DNA of 10,602 nt. Source: Candidatus Omnitrophota bacterium. Its GTDB lineage: Bacteria; Omnitrophota; Gorgyraeia; Gygaellales; Profunditerraquicolaceae. Positions 1 through 6,320 of the stretch are shown piece after piece (position 1 is the first letter of the stretch; each line of letters opens with the position of its first letter). The notes under the pieces are model-generated. The model saw nothing but the letters and a program-made list of their open reading frames with translations, had not been told where the DNA came from and ran no database searches. The translations under genes were made by a program, and so were the position numbers. The stretch covers positions 1-10,602 of the forward strand of contig JAHISH010000235.1 of NCBI GenBank assembly GCA_018818365.1, in the 5' to 3' direction.

Positions 1-793
1 CTATCCTCCGAGGGGATTTTGCTAATCTCAGTAATTTCTTCAGATCCTCCAAGGCATCTGCGCTTGCGCGTAACGGATTTTCTTCTGCGATGGCACGCAA
101 GGCATTGATCTGATCGCGCATCTTCGCCGCCTCTTCAAAACATTCTTGGTCAGATGCCTTCTGCATTGCCTCCGAGAGCGTCTGTTGCAATTCTTCGAAA
201 CGAGAGTCCAAAAACAGCTTGATTTGATTAATCAGCTTCCGGTACTGCGGCACAGAAATCTTCCCTTCACACGGTGCGGGGCATAATTTGAGACGGTAGT
301 AAAGGCAGGCGTGCGCAGGCAAGGCCTTACAGGAACGAAAACCAAAAACCTTACGGATAATTTTTATGGCTTGACGCAAAAGTTTAACATTGGTATACGG
401 GCCGAAATATATGCTGCGGTCATTCTTTTGTATTTTCTTGCGGCGGTATACCGACACAACGGGAAACTTCTCATCGGTAATGCGAATCCACGGGAATGAT
501 TTATCGTCTTTTAAATCAATGTTATACGGAGGCTGGATTTTCTTAATTAGCGCCGCTTCTAAGATCTGGGCCTGCGTTTCCGAAGGAGTCAGACGAAACT
601 CTAGGTCCATTATCTTTGAGACCATCGCCTGAGTCTTGGAATCAAGCGGACGGGTAAAATACGATTGCACCCGTTTCTTAAGTGACTTGGCCTTGCCGAT
701 ATAGAGCACCTTGCCCTGCTGATCTTTAAAAAGATAGGCCCCGGGAGATTCCGGCAGCCGCGCGGCTTTTTCTTTTAAGTTTTTTTGTTCCAT
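1..793 (-). CDS. uvrC: UvrABC excinuclease subunit C, N-terminal part (runs off left edge)
   Basis: UvrC is the nuclease subunit of the UvrABC nucleotide excision repair complex and cuts on both sides of bulky DNA lesions in the cytoplasm. 264 codons are visible from the ATG at 793-791. The N-terminus is a GIY-YIG nuclease domain (about residues 10-95): the PESPGAYLF strand, the LYIGKAKSL motif, a following conserved Arg, and the SETQAQILEAALI helix with its catalytic Glu. A cysteine cluster follows (FRSC, then HAC and CPAPC), as in UvrC proteins that carry an Fe-S cluster. Around residues 205-240 is a UVR helix hairpin (CFEEAAKMRDQINAL) that contacts UvrB. The frame is open to base 1, ending in SPRRI, where full-length UvrC continues into the C-terminal nuclease domain. 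The start overlaps the 3' end of murJ by 19 bases and has no obvious Shine-Dalgarno (SD), so it is probably translated by coupling. A short Cho-type homologue is less likely because the UVR region is present. Confidence 0.95.
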   Translation of the reverse strand, partial: MEQKNLKEKAARLPESPGAYLFKDQQGKVLYIGKAKSLKKRVQSYFTRPLDSKTQAMVSKIMDLEFRLTPSETQAQILEAALIKKIQPPYNIDLKDDKSFPWIRITDEKFPVVSVYRRKKIQKNDRSIYFGPYTNVKLLRQAIKIIRKVFGFRSCKALPAHACLYYRLKLCPAPCEGKISVPQYRKLINQIKLFLDSRFEELQQTLSEAMQKASDQECFEEAAKMRDQINALRAIAEENPLRASADALEDLKKLLRLAKSPRRI

Positions 794-2328
794 TGCCGGA
801 GATGTCGGATTTCTTTGACATGGAATATAACACAAAAGATCAAATAGGAAGCCGCTCCTCCTGCAATCGCCAAAGCAAGCGCGGCATATTTATGCACGGG
901 TAAGCGAATTAACGTAACACACACCACCCCCATACACAGGCTTGCCGCAAGCATACGCATAAAAGAAGCTGCTACTGCCCGCACCCCAAAACCGCCGATC
1001 TTCTTTCTTAATAGAATCAATAACAAAACAAAGGTATTAATCCCGGAGAGCGACGTTGCCAACGCAAGCCCCGCGAGCTGTAAAGGAAACATTAAAAGCG
1101 CATTCAGAATAATGTTTATGATTAAACCGATCCCCGCGACCTTGGTGGGCGTCTTGGTATCCTTTAACGCAAAAAAGCAAGACTGTAAGACTTTTGTCCC
1201 TGCGTAGGCGCACAATCCTATACTGTAGAAGAAAAACGCTCTTGACGTAAGGTGCACAGAATTGAAATCAAACCTTCCTCCTCCAAAAAGCACCTCAACT
1301 AACGGCCTGGCTAAGACCATAAACCCGATGGTCGACGGGACCATCACCAGAAAAGAAACACGCAACCCCCAGGACAGCGATTCTTTAAATTTCATACGGT
1401 CACTCTCTAGCGCCTGTATGGAGAGCGTCGGCAAGAGCGCTTGTGTCAAAGAATTGCTCAATACTCCTAAAGGGAATTGAATAAGCCGGTAGGCAAAATA
1501 AAGGACCGCCACTCCTCCCTCCCCAACTATCCAAGCCAGCGAACCAAAGATCGAATCCACAAAATTATTTACCTGATAGATGCAGGAACTCAATACCCGG
1601 GGAACCATTAATTTCCCGATAGAAGCCGCCGCAGGATGACGGAAGCGCCGAAACAGTTGAAGGCGAAACCCTTTCTTATATAACACCGGGATCTGGATGC
1701 AAAGCTGCAAGAATCCGCCGATAAGCACCCCTAATGCCAACCCCTTAGTTCCCTCGCCGAAAAAAAGCGCGCAGACAATTAAGGAAATATTCAAGAAACA
1801 CGGCGCAAGGGCCGGTACCACAAAATGCCGCAGGGAATTAAGTATCCCCATAGAGTACGCAGCCAGACTCACCAGGAGAATATAGGGAAAAATCAGACGG
1901 GTAAGCTTCACGGTGGCGGCGAGTTTCTCCGGAGAGGCAATGAATCCGGGAGCAATAAGACGTACTAAGACGGGTGAGAACAATATTCCCAAAAGCGTCA
2001 GGCACATGAGTGCCACCAAGAGGAGATTAAGGACTACGTTCGTCAACTCCCAAAACTCCTCTTTGGTTTTCCTGACGGTATACTCGCTGAATACCGGCAC
2101 CAGCACCGAATTCATCGCGCCTTCTCCCAGAAAATCGCGGAATAAATTAGGGATACGAAAGGCCACGACAAAAGCCTGCGCATAAAGGTAAATCCCGAAA
2201 AGGCGGGCAATGACGACATCGCGCACGAATCCTAGGATGCGGGAACAAAGAGTCGCGGCCGCGATCACCCCCGCGGATTGTGCCACATGGCGCGAAGATT
2301 CTTTTAAGAAAGATTTGTCTGTTGACAT
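775..2328 (-). CDS. murJ: Lipid II flippase MurJ (MviN)
   Basis: MurJ flips the peptidoglycan precursor lipid II across the inner membrane. The product is 517 aa, the usual length for the MOP-superfamily MurJ with 14 transmembrane helices, and it is hydrophobic throughout. Family signatures are visible: SRILGFVRDVVIARLFG near residue 29, FRIPNLFRDFLGEGAMNSVLVPVF near 57, and VLFGGGRF and ALKDTKTP in the second half. The start at 2328 is secure because a stop lies in frame five codons upstream and the family N-terminus follows directly. No good SD is present (only AGGG almost touching the ATG). A possible -10 (CATAAT, 2338-2343) would give a leader of about 3 nt. The first codons overlap the -35 of the divergent rpsT promoter. 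The 3' end overlaps uvrC. An rpsT-murJ neighbourhood is common in Proteobacteria. Confidence 0.97.
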   Translation of the reverse strand: MSTDKSFLKESSRHVAQSAGVIAAATLCSRILGFVRDVVIARLFGIYLYAQAFVVAFRIPNLFRDFLGEGAMNSVLVPVFSEYTVRKTKEEFWELTNVVLNLLLVALMCLTLLGILFSPVLVRLIAPGFIASPEKLAATVKLTRLIFPYILLVSLAAYSMGILNSLRHFVVPALAPCFLNISLIVCALFFGEGTKGLALGVLIGGFLQLCIQIPVLYKKGFRLQLFRRFRHPAAASIGKLMVPRVLSSCIYQVNNFVDSIFGSLAWIVGEGGVAVLYFAYRLIQFPLGVLSNSLTQALLPTLSIQALESDRMKFKESLSWGLRVSFLVMVPSTIGFMVLARPLVEVLFGGGRFDFNSVHLTSRAFFFYSIGLCAYAGTKVLQSCFFALKDTKTPTKVAGIGLIINIILNALLMFPLQLAGLALATSLSGINTFVLLLILLRKKIGGFGVRAVAASFMRMLAASLCMGVVCVTLIRLPVHKYAALALAIAGGAASYLIFCVIFHVKEIRHLRQWNKKT

Positions 2329-2350
2329 GCCCTGATAATTATGTTATAAG
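2322..2350 (+). promoter_or_regulatory. Strong sigma70-type promoter of rpsT, overlapping the murJ start
   Basis: A perfect -35 TTGACA (2322-2327), a 17-bp spacer, and TATAAG (2345-2350, 5/6) preceded by an extended -10 TG at 2342-2343. The predicted start is near 2357, giving a leader of about 40 nt before rpsT. The -35 hexamer covers codons 1-3 of the divergent murJ gene, including most of its start codon, and the candidate murJ -10 falls within this promoter, so the two could compete for polymerase. Confidence 0.8.
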
Positions 2351-2366
2351 TACGGCAATATAAGAA
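2338..2366 (-). promoter_or_regulatory. Possible weak murJ promoter (near-leaderless)
   Basis: On the minus strand CATAAT (2338-2343, 5/6 to consensus) lies 9 nt before the murJ ATG. At 17 bp upstream is TTCTTA (2361-2366), only 3/6 to TTGACA. If used, transcription would begin about 3 nt before the start codon. The geometry copies that of nfo and bamD, but the -35 is poor, so this is tentative. Confidence 0.35.
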
Positions 2367-2383
2367 ATAGACTACGCGAACCG

Positions 2384-2389
2384 AAGGAG
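2384..2389 (+). promoter_or_regulatory. Ribosome binding site of rpsT
   Basis: AAGGAG lies 7 nt before the ATG at 2397. It is the cleanest Shine-Dalgarno in the window and contrasts with the SD-less starts of bamD, nfo and murJ. It fixes the rpsT start. Confidence 0.85.
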
Positions 2390-2396
2390 AACTGTT

Positions 2397-2660
2397 ATGC
2401 CAAGAAGAAAAACTTCAATCAAATGCGCCCGTGCCGATAGAAAGAAACACATACGCAATCTAAAGGTAAAACACCCCTTGAAAAAAGCAATCAAGAAGCT
2501 TCAGTCGCTTCTTACGGAAAAGAATATCGTAGAAGCAAAGACACTCCTTACTCAAATATTCTCACAGCTCGATAAAGCGGCAAAAAAACAGATCATTCAC
2601 CCTAATACCGCCAATCGTAAGAAATCGCGCCTGACCAAACAACTCGCCAAGATCTCATAA
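2397..2660 (+). CDS. rpsT: 30S ribosomal protein S20
   Basis: S20 is a primary 16S rRNA-binding protein of the small ribosomal subunit. The 87-aa product has the family's length and composition: very rich in Lys and Arg, with helices predicted throughout. Recognisable family segments are the N-terminal MPRRKTSIKCARADRKKHIR, the central LKKAIKKLQSLL, and the C-terminal hallmark KKQIIHPNTANRKKSRLTKQL. The start is fixed by a good SD and a strong upstream promoter. It is the only plus-strand gene here. It is divergent from murJ and convergent with holA, whose stop codon lies only 10 bp beyond its own. I see no hairpin-plus-T-run terminator in the gap; a TTTTT run (2668-2672) follows the stop codon but has no stem before it. 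A convergent holA-rpsT pair is also known from Bacillus. Confidence 0.97.
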   Translation: MPRRKTSIKCARADRKKHIRNLKVKHPLKKAIKKLQSLLTEKNIVEAKTLLTQIFSQLDKAAKKQIIHPNTANRKKSRLTKQLAKIS

Positions 2661-2670
2661 GTAAAGGTTT

Positions 2671-3330
2671 TTATCGAGTCGAACTCCTCAGCGAAGGCGT
2701 CGCGCACAACCCTATTACTAACCGCTCCAACGCAAGAAGAGGGGGAAGTTTCCCTGTCTTAATCTCCACATCACACCGAAGAAGAAATTTCAGACGGCGT
2801 CTGGTTTCTAGTACCGCGGTCCCCTCTTTTCCCCAGGCATAGCGCAATCCGCCAATAATACGCTCAGGACGTTCTCCTTCCTTGAGAAGCCGATGCAACA
2901 AGTGCAGAGCCACATCAATCTTTCCTGATTCTATCTGCCGGCCTAAGGTAAAGGTGTTCGGAGGAATCTCTTCCCGGAAACGATAGACTTTGGCCAGCCC
3001 GGTAATTTCCTTTAACCACAAATCATATTTATCTGTCCGCTCTACGTCGAGTATCAAGATAATATGCGCCGAGGGTTTGCGGCAATAGCGCACCAGGAAC
3101 TCCTTGACCTCTTTCTTTAATCCTTGCGCTTCCTTAATAAGAATGAGGCGTTTGGCACTCTTCACCGGAAGACAGAGAAGCTTCTCTTGAAGATCACGCA
3201 GCGTCAACTCACGCGCATATAACGTATCTTGGTTAAAAGACGCTACCGCGGCAGGAAGGCTATTTTCTTTAATTTTCTGAAAGAAGGCGTGCTTAGAGGG
3301 AGGATCTTGCCCGATACAAAGATAGACCAT
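2671..3330 (-). CDS. holA: DNA polymerase III delta subunit, short form
   Basis: Delta is the wrench of the clamp loader that opens the sliding clamp at primer-template junctions. The N-terminus fits the family: MVYLCIGQDPPSKHAFF (where others have L-GEDPF), then the LPVKSAKRLILIKEAQGL segment and the IILILDVE strand of the AAA-like fold. The C-terminal LHLLHRLLKEGERPERIIGGL and the KTGKLPPLLALERLVI collar-domain pattern support it. At 219 aa it is much shorter than the usual 320-340 aa, and the missing length falls in the middle and C-terminal domains. The ATG lies 3 bp after the lptE stop with no strong SD, so coupling is likely. Position after lptE matches the proteobacterial leuS-lptE-holA order. 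The family call is firm; a delta-like paralogue cannot be excluded. Confidence 0.85.
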   Translation of the reverse strand: MVYLCIGQDPPSKHAFFQKIKENSLPAAVASFNQDTLYARELTLRDLQEKLLCLPVKSAKRLILIKEAQGLKKEVKEFLVRYCRKPSAHIILILDVERTDKYDLWLKEITGLAKVYRFREEIPPNTFTLGRQIESGKIDVALHLLHRLLKEGERPERIIGGLRYAWGKEGTAVLETRRRLKFLLRCDVEIKTGKLPPLLALERLVIGLCATPSLRSSTR

Positions 3331-3333
3331 CGG

Positions 3334-3942
3334 TTACCATTGCTCCACAGTGCGCTCGACAATGCGACGGGCTAGGTCTGCCACGGCATCAGTGACTGCC
3401 TGTTCATCAGTCTTAGTGACGACGTTGGCTAAAGTAGAAGTTCCGGGGAAATAGGTAGTCTCTCCGGTAAAACCGGTCTCTTGCCAGACCTGCGCGTTCT
3501 CTTTGTTATCCCAAAGAATGAGGTTGGCGACGATAGCCATACGGTACTCGGCCACCTCATCGTTTTCGTCATACCGCAAAGGCTCCTTGCGATATTCGAT
3601 AAGATCTGCCTTGAGGATCAAATCCGCAGTCTCTTCCTTGGCCGGTCTGAGGTTTCCGTCCCAAAGATATTGGTTGATCACTTTCTTGGTAATCTCCGTA
3701 TTCAGCATTGGCCGATAAATGCGATATCTGGCGTTCTCTGCACCGTCTTTGGTAACATCCATCTTATTCGTAAAGGGCGTAATGTATATGGTCTTAAATT
3801 TATCGGAAATCATGGAACGGGTGGTATATCCGCAGGATGCAAGCTGCACGCTGCAGGCGACAAGCGCGCCCCCCAAAAGCAATGTTTTAACCTGAAGCCT
3901 GAAACCTGGAGCATTAAGCCAACGTATACTTTTTCTTATCAT
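3334..3942 (-). CDS. lptE: LPS-assembly lipoprotein LptE
   Basis: LptE is the outer-membrane lipoprotein that plugs the LptD barrel and helps deliver lipopolysaccharide to the cell surface. I place the start at 3942: the ATG overlaps the stop of the upstream gene as ATGA and has an SD-like GGAGAGG (3948-3954) 5 nt upstream. The product is 202 aa. A longer in-frame start at 3990 would lie well inside the upstream gene and spoil the signal peptide. Residues 1-37 form a lipoprotein signal with two possible lipoboxes, LVAC (Cys30) and LASC (Cys37). The second is followed by GY, as in the CGY of LptE proteins, so Cys37 is the better lipidation site. The mature part carries the family pattern: IYITPFTNK, the NTEITKKVINQY segment, the LILKADLIEYRKEP strand, and a C-terminal AVADLARRIVERTVEQW helix. 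Two 7-bp tandem tracts lie inside the signal-peptide coding region. Confidence 0.88.
   Translation of the reverse strand: MIRKSIRWLNAPGFRLQVKTLLLGGALVACSVQLASCGYTTRSMISDKFKTIYITPFTNKMDVTKDGAENARYRIYRPMLNTEITKKVINQYLWDGNLRPAKEETADLILKADLIEYRKEPLRYDENDEVAEYRMAIVANLILWDNKENAQVWQETGFTGETTYFPGTSTLANVVTKTDEQAVTDAVADLARRIVERTVEQW
3831..3858. repeat. Degenerate 7-bp tandem repeat (4 units) in the lptE lipobox region
   Basis: Four heptamers in register, read on the plus strand: CGCAGGA, then TGCAAGC, TGCACGC and TGCAGGC, consensus TGCANGC. Three units equal seven codons, and the tract places two Cys codons of lptE exactly seven residues apart (Cys30 and Cys37). Confidence 0.7.
3892..3919. repeat. Degenerate 7-bp tandem repeat (4 units) in the lptE signal-peptide region
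   Basis: Heptamers CTGAAGC, CTGAAAC, CTGGAGC and ATTAAGC on the plus strand. It codes on the minus strand for NAPGFRLQ, between the basic N-terminus and the hydrophobic core of the LptE signal peptide. A 28-bp tract with the same consensus and reading phase is in leuS at 8080-8107. Confidence 0.7.
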
Positions 3943-4886
3943 TTCATCCTCTCCATAATCTGCAGCCGCTCTAATGACTTGGCTGCCCATTGGCTCCGGG
4001 GATACTTGTTAATTACTTCATTGTAATATATCTTTGCGGACTCATATACCTCTTGTTTCTCGTAAAATCTGCCGATCTCGAAATTACTCTCCGCATCTTT
4101 CTCTCGCAGTGTATTGATATTCTTCTCTGCCTCCCGTGAAAGGGCGGCCTCGGGGTTCTCCCTTACAAAATCTTCGAATTTCTCCTTTGCCTCTTGGGCC
4201 GCGCCCTGGTCGTATTCCGGCCCGCGGGAGACTGCCGCACGGCATTCAGCGATCTGGTACCGCGACGGCTCTACCCATTCGCTTTCGGGGTAATTAACGA
4301 TGACCTTATTAAAGGCCTCTTCTGCCTCATAATAACGCATCAACCCCTTGAGCACTAAGCCCAGCTTATACTCCGCCTTCGACGCTAAGGGGCCATAGGT
4401 AGAATTTTCGATCACTTTATTTAAAATCTCAATAGCCGGATTATCGACGGGAATGGTCACTCCTAAAACCTTGCGCTTCTCTCCGGCAATGAATTTCTCC
4501 GCGATCGCATACTCTCGCTCGATGACCTCTTTGATCCGCTCGGAAAAGGGATATTTATCGATTACTTTCTGGTAGGCCAGATATGCTTCGAAAAGCCTGT
4601 CTTGCGCTTCTTCGATAAGCCCTACGTAATATTGGCTCTCCGCGGCTTCGGCGGATTTCGGATAATTGCTAAGAAGCTTCCCAAACTCTTTTCTTGCATC
4701 ATCATAGTTCTTCTGATCGTAGAAGCTTTTGGCATACTCAAACTGTTCTTGGGGAGTTTCCTTGGGCATATTCTTAGGATTCCACCACTTGCCGGTCTTA
4801 GGCGACCAGATCCAGTAGGGATAGGCAGGACTGACGGCGACTGCCGAAAAAAGAATAACAAAAATAATGATTTTACGTAAAAACAT
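3939..4886 (-). CDS. bamD: BamD-like outer-membrane assembly TPR protein
   Basis: BamD is a TPR scaffold of the BAM complex that inserts beta-barrel proteins into the outer membrane. The 315-aa product has a Sec-type signal peptide (about residues 1-22, MFLRKIIIFVILFSAVAVSPA) and then a Trp/Tyr-rich stretch (YPYWIWSPKTGKWWNPKN). At least four TPR/Sel1-like repeats follow, with the tell-tale pairs YAKSFYDQKNYDDARKEF, LLSNYPKSAEAAESQYYVG, LMRYYEAEEAFNKVIVNYPES and YESAKIYYNEVINKYPRSQWA. Unlike E. coli BamD (about 245 aa, lipidated) there is no lipobox Cys; the only Cys is in the AECRAAV segment. It is therefore either a periplasmic BamD-like protein or a CpoB/YbgF-like relative. The start fits a promoter that would begin transcription at the ATG itself. 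The stop overlaps lptE as ATGA, and both products act at the outer membrane. Confidence 0.8.
   Translation of the reverse strand: MFLRKIIIFVILFSAVAVSPAYPYWIWSPKTGKWWNPKNMPKETPQEQFEYAKSFYDQKNYDDARKEFGKLLSNYPKSAEAAESQYYVGLIEEAQDRLFEAYLAYQKVIDKYPFSERIKEVIEREYAIAEKFIAGEKRKVLGVTIPVDNPAIEILNKVIENSTYGPLASKAEYKLGLVLKGLMRYYEAEEAFNKVIVNYPESEWVEPSRYQIAECRAAVSRGPEYDQGAAQEAKEKFEDFVRENPEAALSREAEKNINTLREKDAESNFEIGRFYEKQEVYESAKIYYNEVINKYPRSQWAAKSLERLQIMERMK
3948..3954 (-). promoter_or_regulatory. Ribosome binding site that sets the lptE start
   Basis: Minus-strand GGAGAGG lies 5 nt before the ATG at 3942, inside the last codons of the upstream gene. Together with the ATGA overlap it decides for this start over the longer one at 3990. 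Confidence 0.7.
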
Positions 4887-4892
4887 ATGTCT

Positions 4893-4921
4893 ACTTTAAC
4901 ATAGCCGTATGGCTTTGTCAA
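4893..4921 (-). promoter_or_regulatory. Strong promoter of bamD-lptE-holA, predicted leaderless
   Basis: Minus strand: perfect -35 TTGACA (4916-4921), 17-bp spacer, -10 TAAAGT (4893-4898, 4/6) with an extended -10 TG directly before it. Counting from the -10, position +1 is base 4886, which is the A of the bamD ATG. The six bases between are AGACAT and hold no SD. An inverted repeat AGCC-ATAC-GGCT sits in the spacer and might be an operator, but it is short. Confidence 0.75.
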
Positions 4922-4940
4922 TCGCCAAAACCGGCGGATT

Positions 4941-6320
4941 CTACCAGGAAAAATAGGCATAGGGAAGAGTAATCAGGAGCTCATTAAGCCGGACTAACGC
5001 GGCAGCCATTCCCTCTAACGCATACGCGCAAAAACTGGCAAGAGGTGGGCACAACCCCGCGGAGATTACCAGGCTAAAACCAGCCATTGCGATCAAGGTC
5101 GCTAAAGGAAGAACCACGATATTCGCCAAGACAGTAACCGGAGAAAAGAATTTAAAGTGGTAGGCTATCAAAGGCGCGGTGCCTACCCAGGCAGCCGAAG
5201 AGACCATAAATCCTTCTATAAGTAAACGGCAGGGCCTTTTTACCGAAACCTTTGAAGGAATAATGGTTTTAAGCCAGGGATATACAGAGACTATCGCGAT
5301 CACACTTACAAAAGAAAGCTGGAATCCTATTTCGAATAATTGACGCGGGTTCCCCATTAAAATCGCGAATGCCGCCAAGGCCCAGGCATTATGCACCTGC
5401 GGCTCCCGTCTCAGCCAAACCCCGAGCATAATAAAAACCGCCATAATCGTGGCACGCACCACCGGCGTCGATGCCCCGGTCATCAGGCAATACCCCATGA
5501 CAGACGGCACAAGTATCCCTATGCGGACTCTACGCGGAACGCGTACTACCTTCAGTATCATTAAGAGCATCGCTACGACAATGCCCACCATAAATCCGCT
5601 TACCACCAAAATATGCACCGTCCCGGATTTTATCATTATCCGGGAAATACTGGCGGGGATATAGTTTCTTTCCCCCAGGATCATCGCATACACAATGCTG
5701 GCAGGGATAGGGGAAAGGTAGCCATGAAAAATCTTTCCGATAGAATGCTTTGTGGCCAGCGCGATCTTCTTCACGGAGAATCCGCGATGCGCATGCACCT
5801 TCCGGATCTGACGCAAAGAATCTACGGTAACGATATAAGACCCCTCCCTTGCATTTCTCCATGGCCTGCGCATCCTGCCCCGCAGAAGTAATTCATCCCC
5901 ATACCCTGCCTTAAATGCGGGGCGCACCCAGACTGCAACTTTTCCTGTACCTTGATAGGTTTGATTTCCGTCGCGTATTGTATCGACCGTGAGGATAAAC
6001 TTTGTCTTCCCATTTATCAATTGTGGTTCCCGCGCCACTCTTCCTTTAAGGGTATACCAAATAGCGTACGGATCACCGACAATGCGCACAATATGATTAG
6101 AGGCAAGGATCAAATTATTACGCCAGCTTACTACGCCAAGAAGAAAAATAAGAAACGAAACTGCGATATAGAACCAACGTTCGTATTTTAAAAGTAACGC
6201 GCAGACAAATACGACAAATAAAGTACCTATGCCAAGCGCCTCAAAAGAAAGCCATATCTTATCGGCACATGCGATTCCCGCGGCAAAAAGAACAACGACA
6301 AAGACGAGCGGTCGTTTCAT
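4941..6320 (-). CDS. comEC: ComEC/Rec2-type DNA uptake channel, lacking the metallo-hydrolase domain
   Basis: ComEC is the inner-membrane channel that takes single-stranded DNA into the cytoplasm during transformation. I start it at 6320, where ATG overlaps the comEA stop as ATGA; an earlier in-frame ATG (6398) lies inside comEA. The 459-aa product has N-terminal transmembrane helices and a DUF4131/OB-like soluble region (about residues 75-185, including LKGRVAREPQ and AVWVRPAFKAGYGDELLLRG). The polytopic Competence domain follows: MILGERNYIPASI, KSGTVHILVVSGFMVG, GASTPVVRATIMAV, GNPRQLFEIGFQLSF. It ends after this domain. Full-length ComEC proteins (about 750 aa) continue into a metallo-beta-lactamase-like domain; nothing like it follows in any frame here, and bamD begins 54 bp on. 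It is either a natural short form with the nuclease encoded elsewhere, or a reduced protein. Confidence 0.9.
   Translation of the reverse strand: MKRPLVFVVVLFAAGIACADKIWLSFEALGIGTLFVVFVCALLLKYERWFYIAVSFLIFLLGVVSWRNNLILASNHIVRIVGDPYAIWYTLKGRVAREPQLINGKTKFILTVDTIRDGNQTYQGTGKVAVWVRPAFKAGYGDELLLRGRMRRPWRNAREGSYIVTVDSLRQIRKVHAHRGFSVKKIALATKHSIGKIFHGYLSPIPASIVYAMILGERNYIPASISRIMIKSGTVHILVVSGFMVGIVVAMLLMILKVVRVPRRVRIGILVPSVMGYCLMTGASTPVVRATIMAVFIMLGVWLRREPQVHNAWALAAFAILMGNPRQLFEIGFQLSFVSVIAIVSVYPWLKTIIPSKVSVKRPCRLLIEGFMVSSAAWVGTAPLIAYHFKFFSPVTVLANIVVLPLATLIAMAGFSLVISAGLCPPLASFCAYALEGMAAALVRLNELLITLPYAYFSW

Noticed and set aside
3943..3990. Longer lptE start at 3990
   Set aside because: It would overlap the upstream gene by 52 bp and put 16 charged residues before the signal peptide; the ATG at 3942 has an SD and an ATGA overlap.
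3481..4026. 181-codon plus-strand frame antisense to lptE
   Set aside because: It is a shadow of lptE, whose family motifs, lipobox, ATGA overlap and SD are all on the minus strand.
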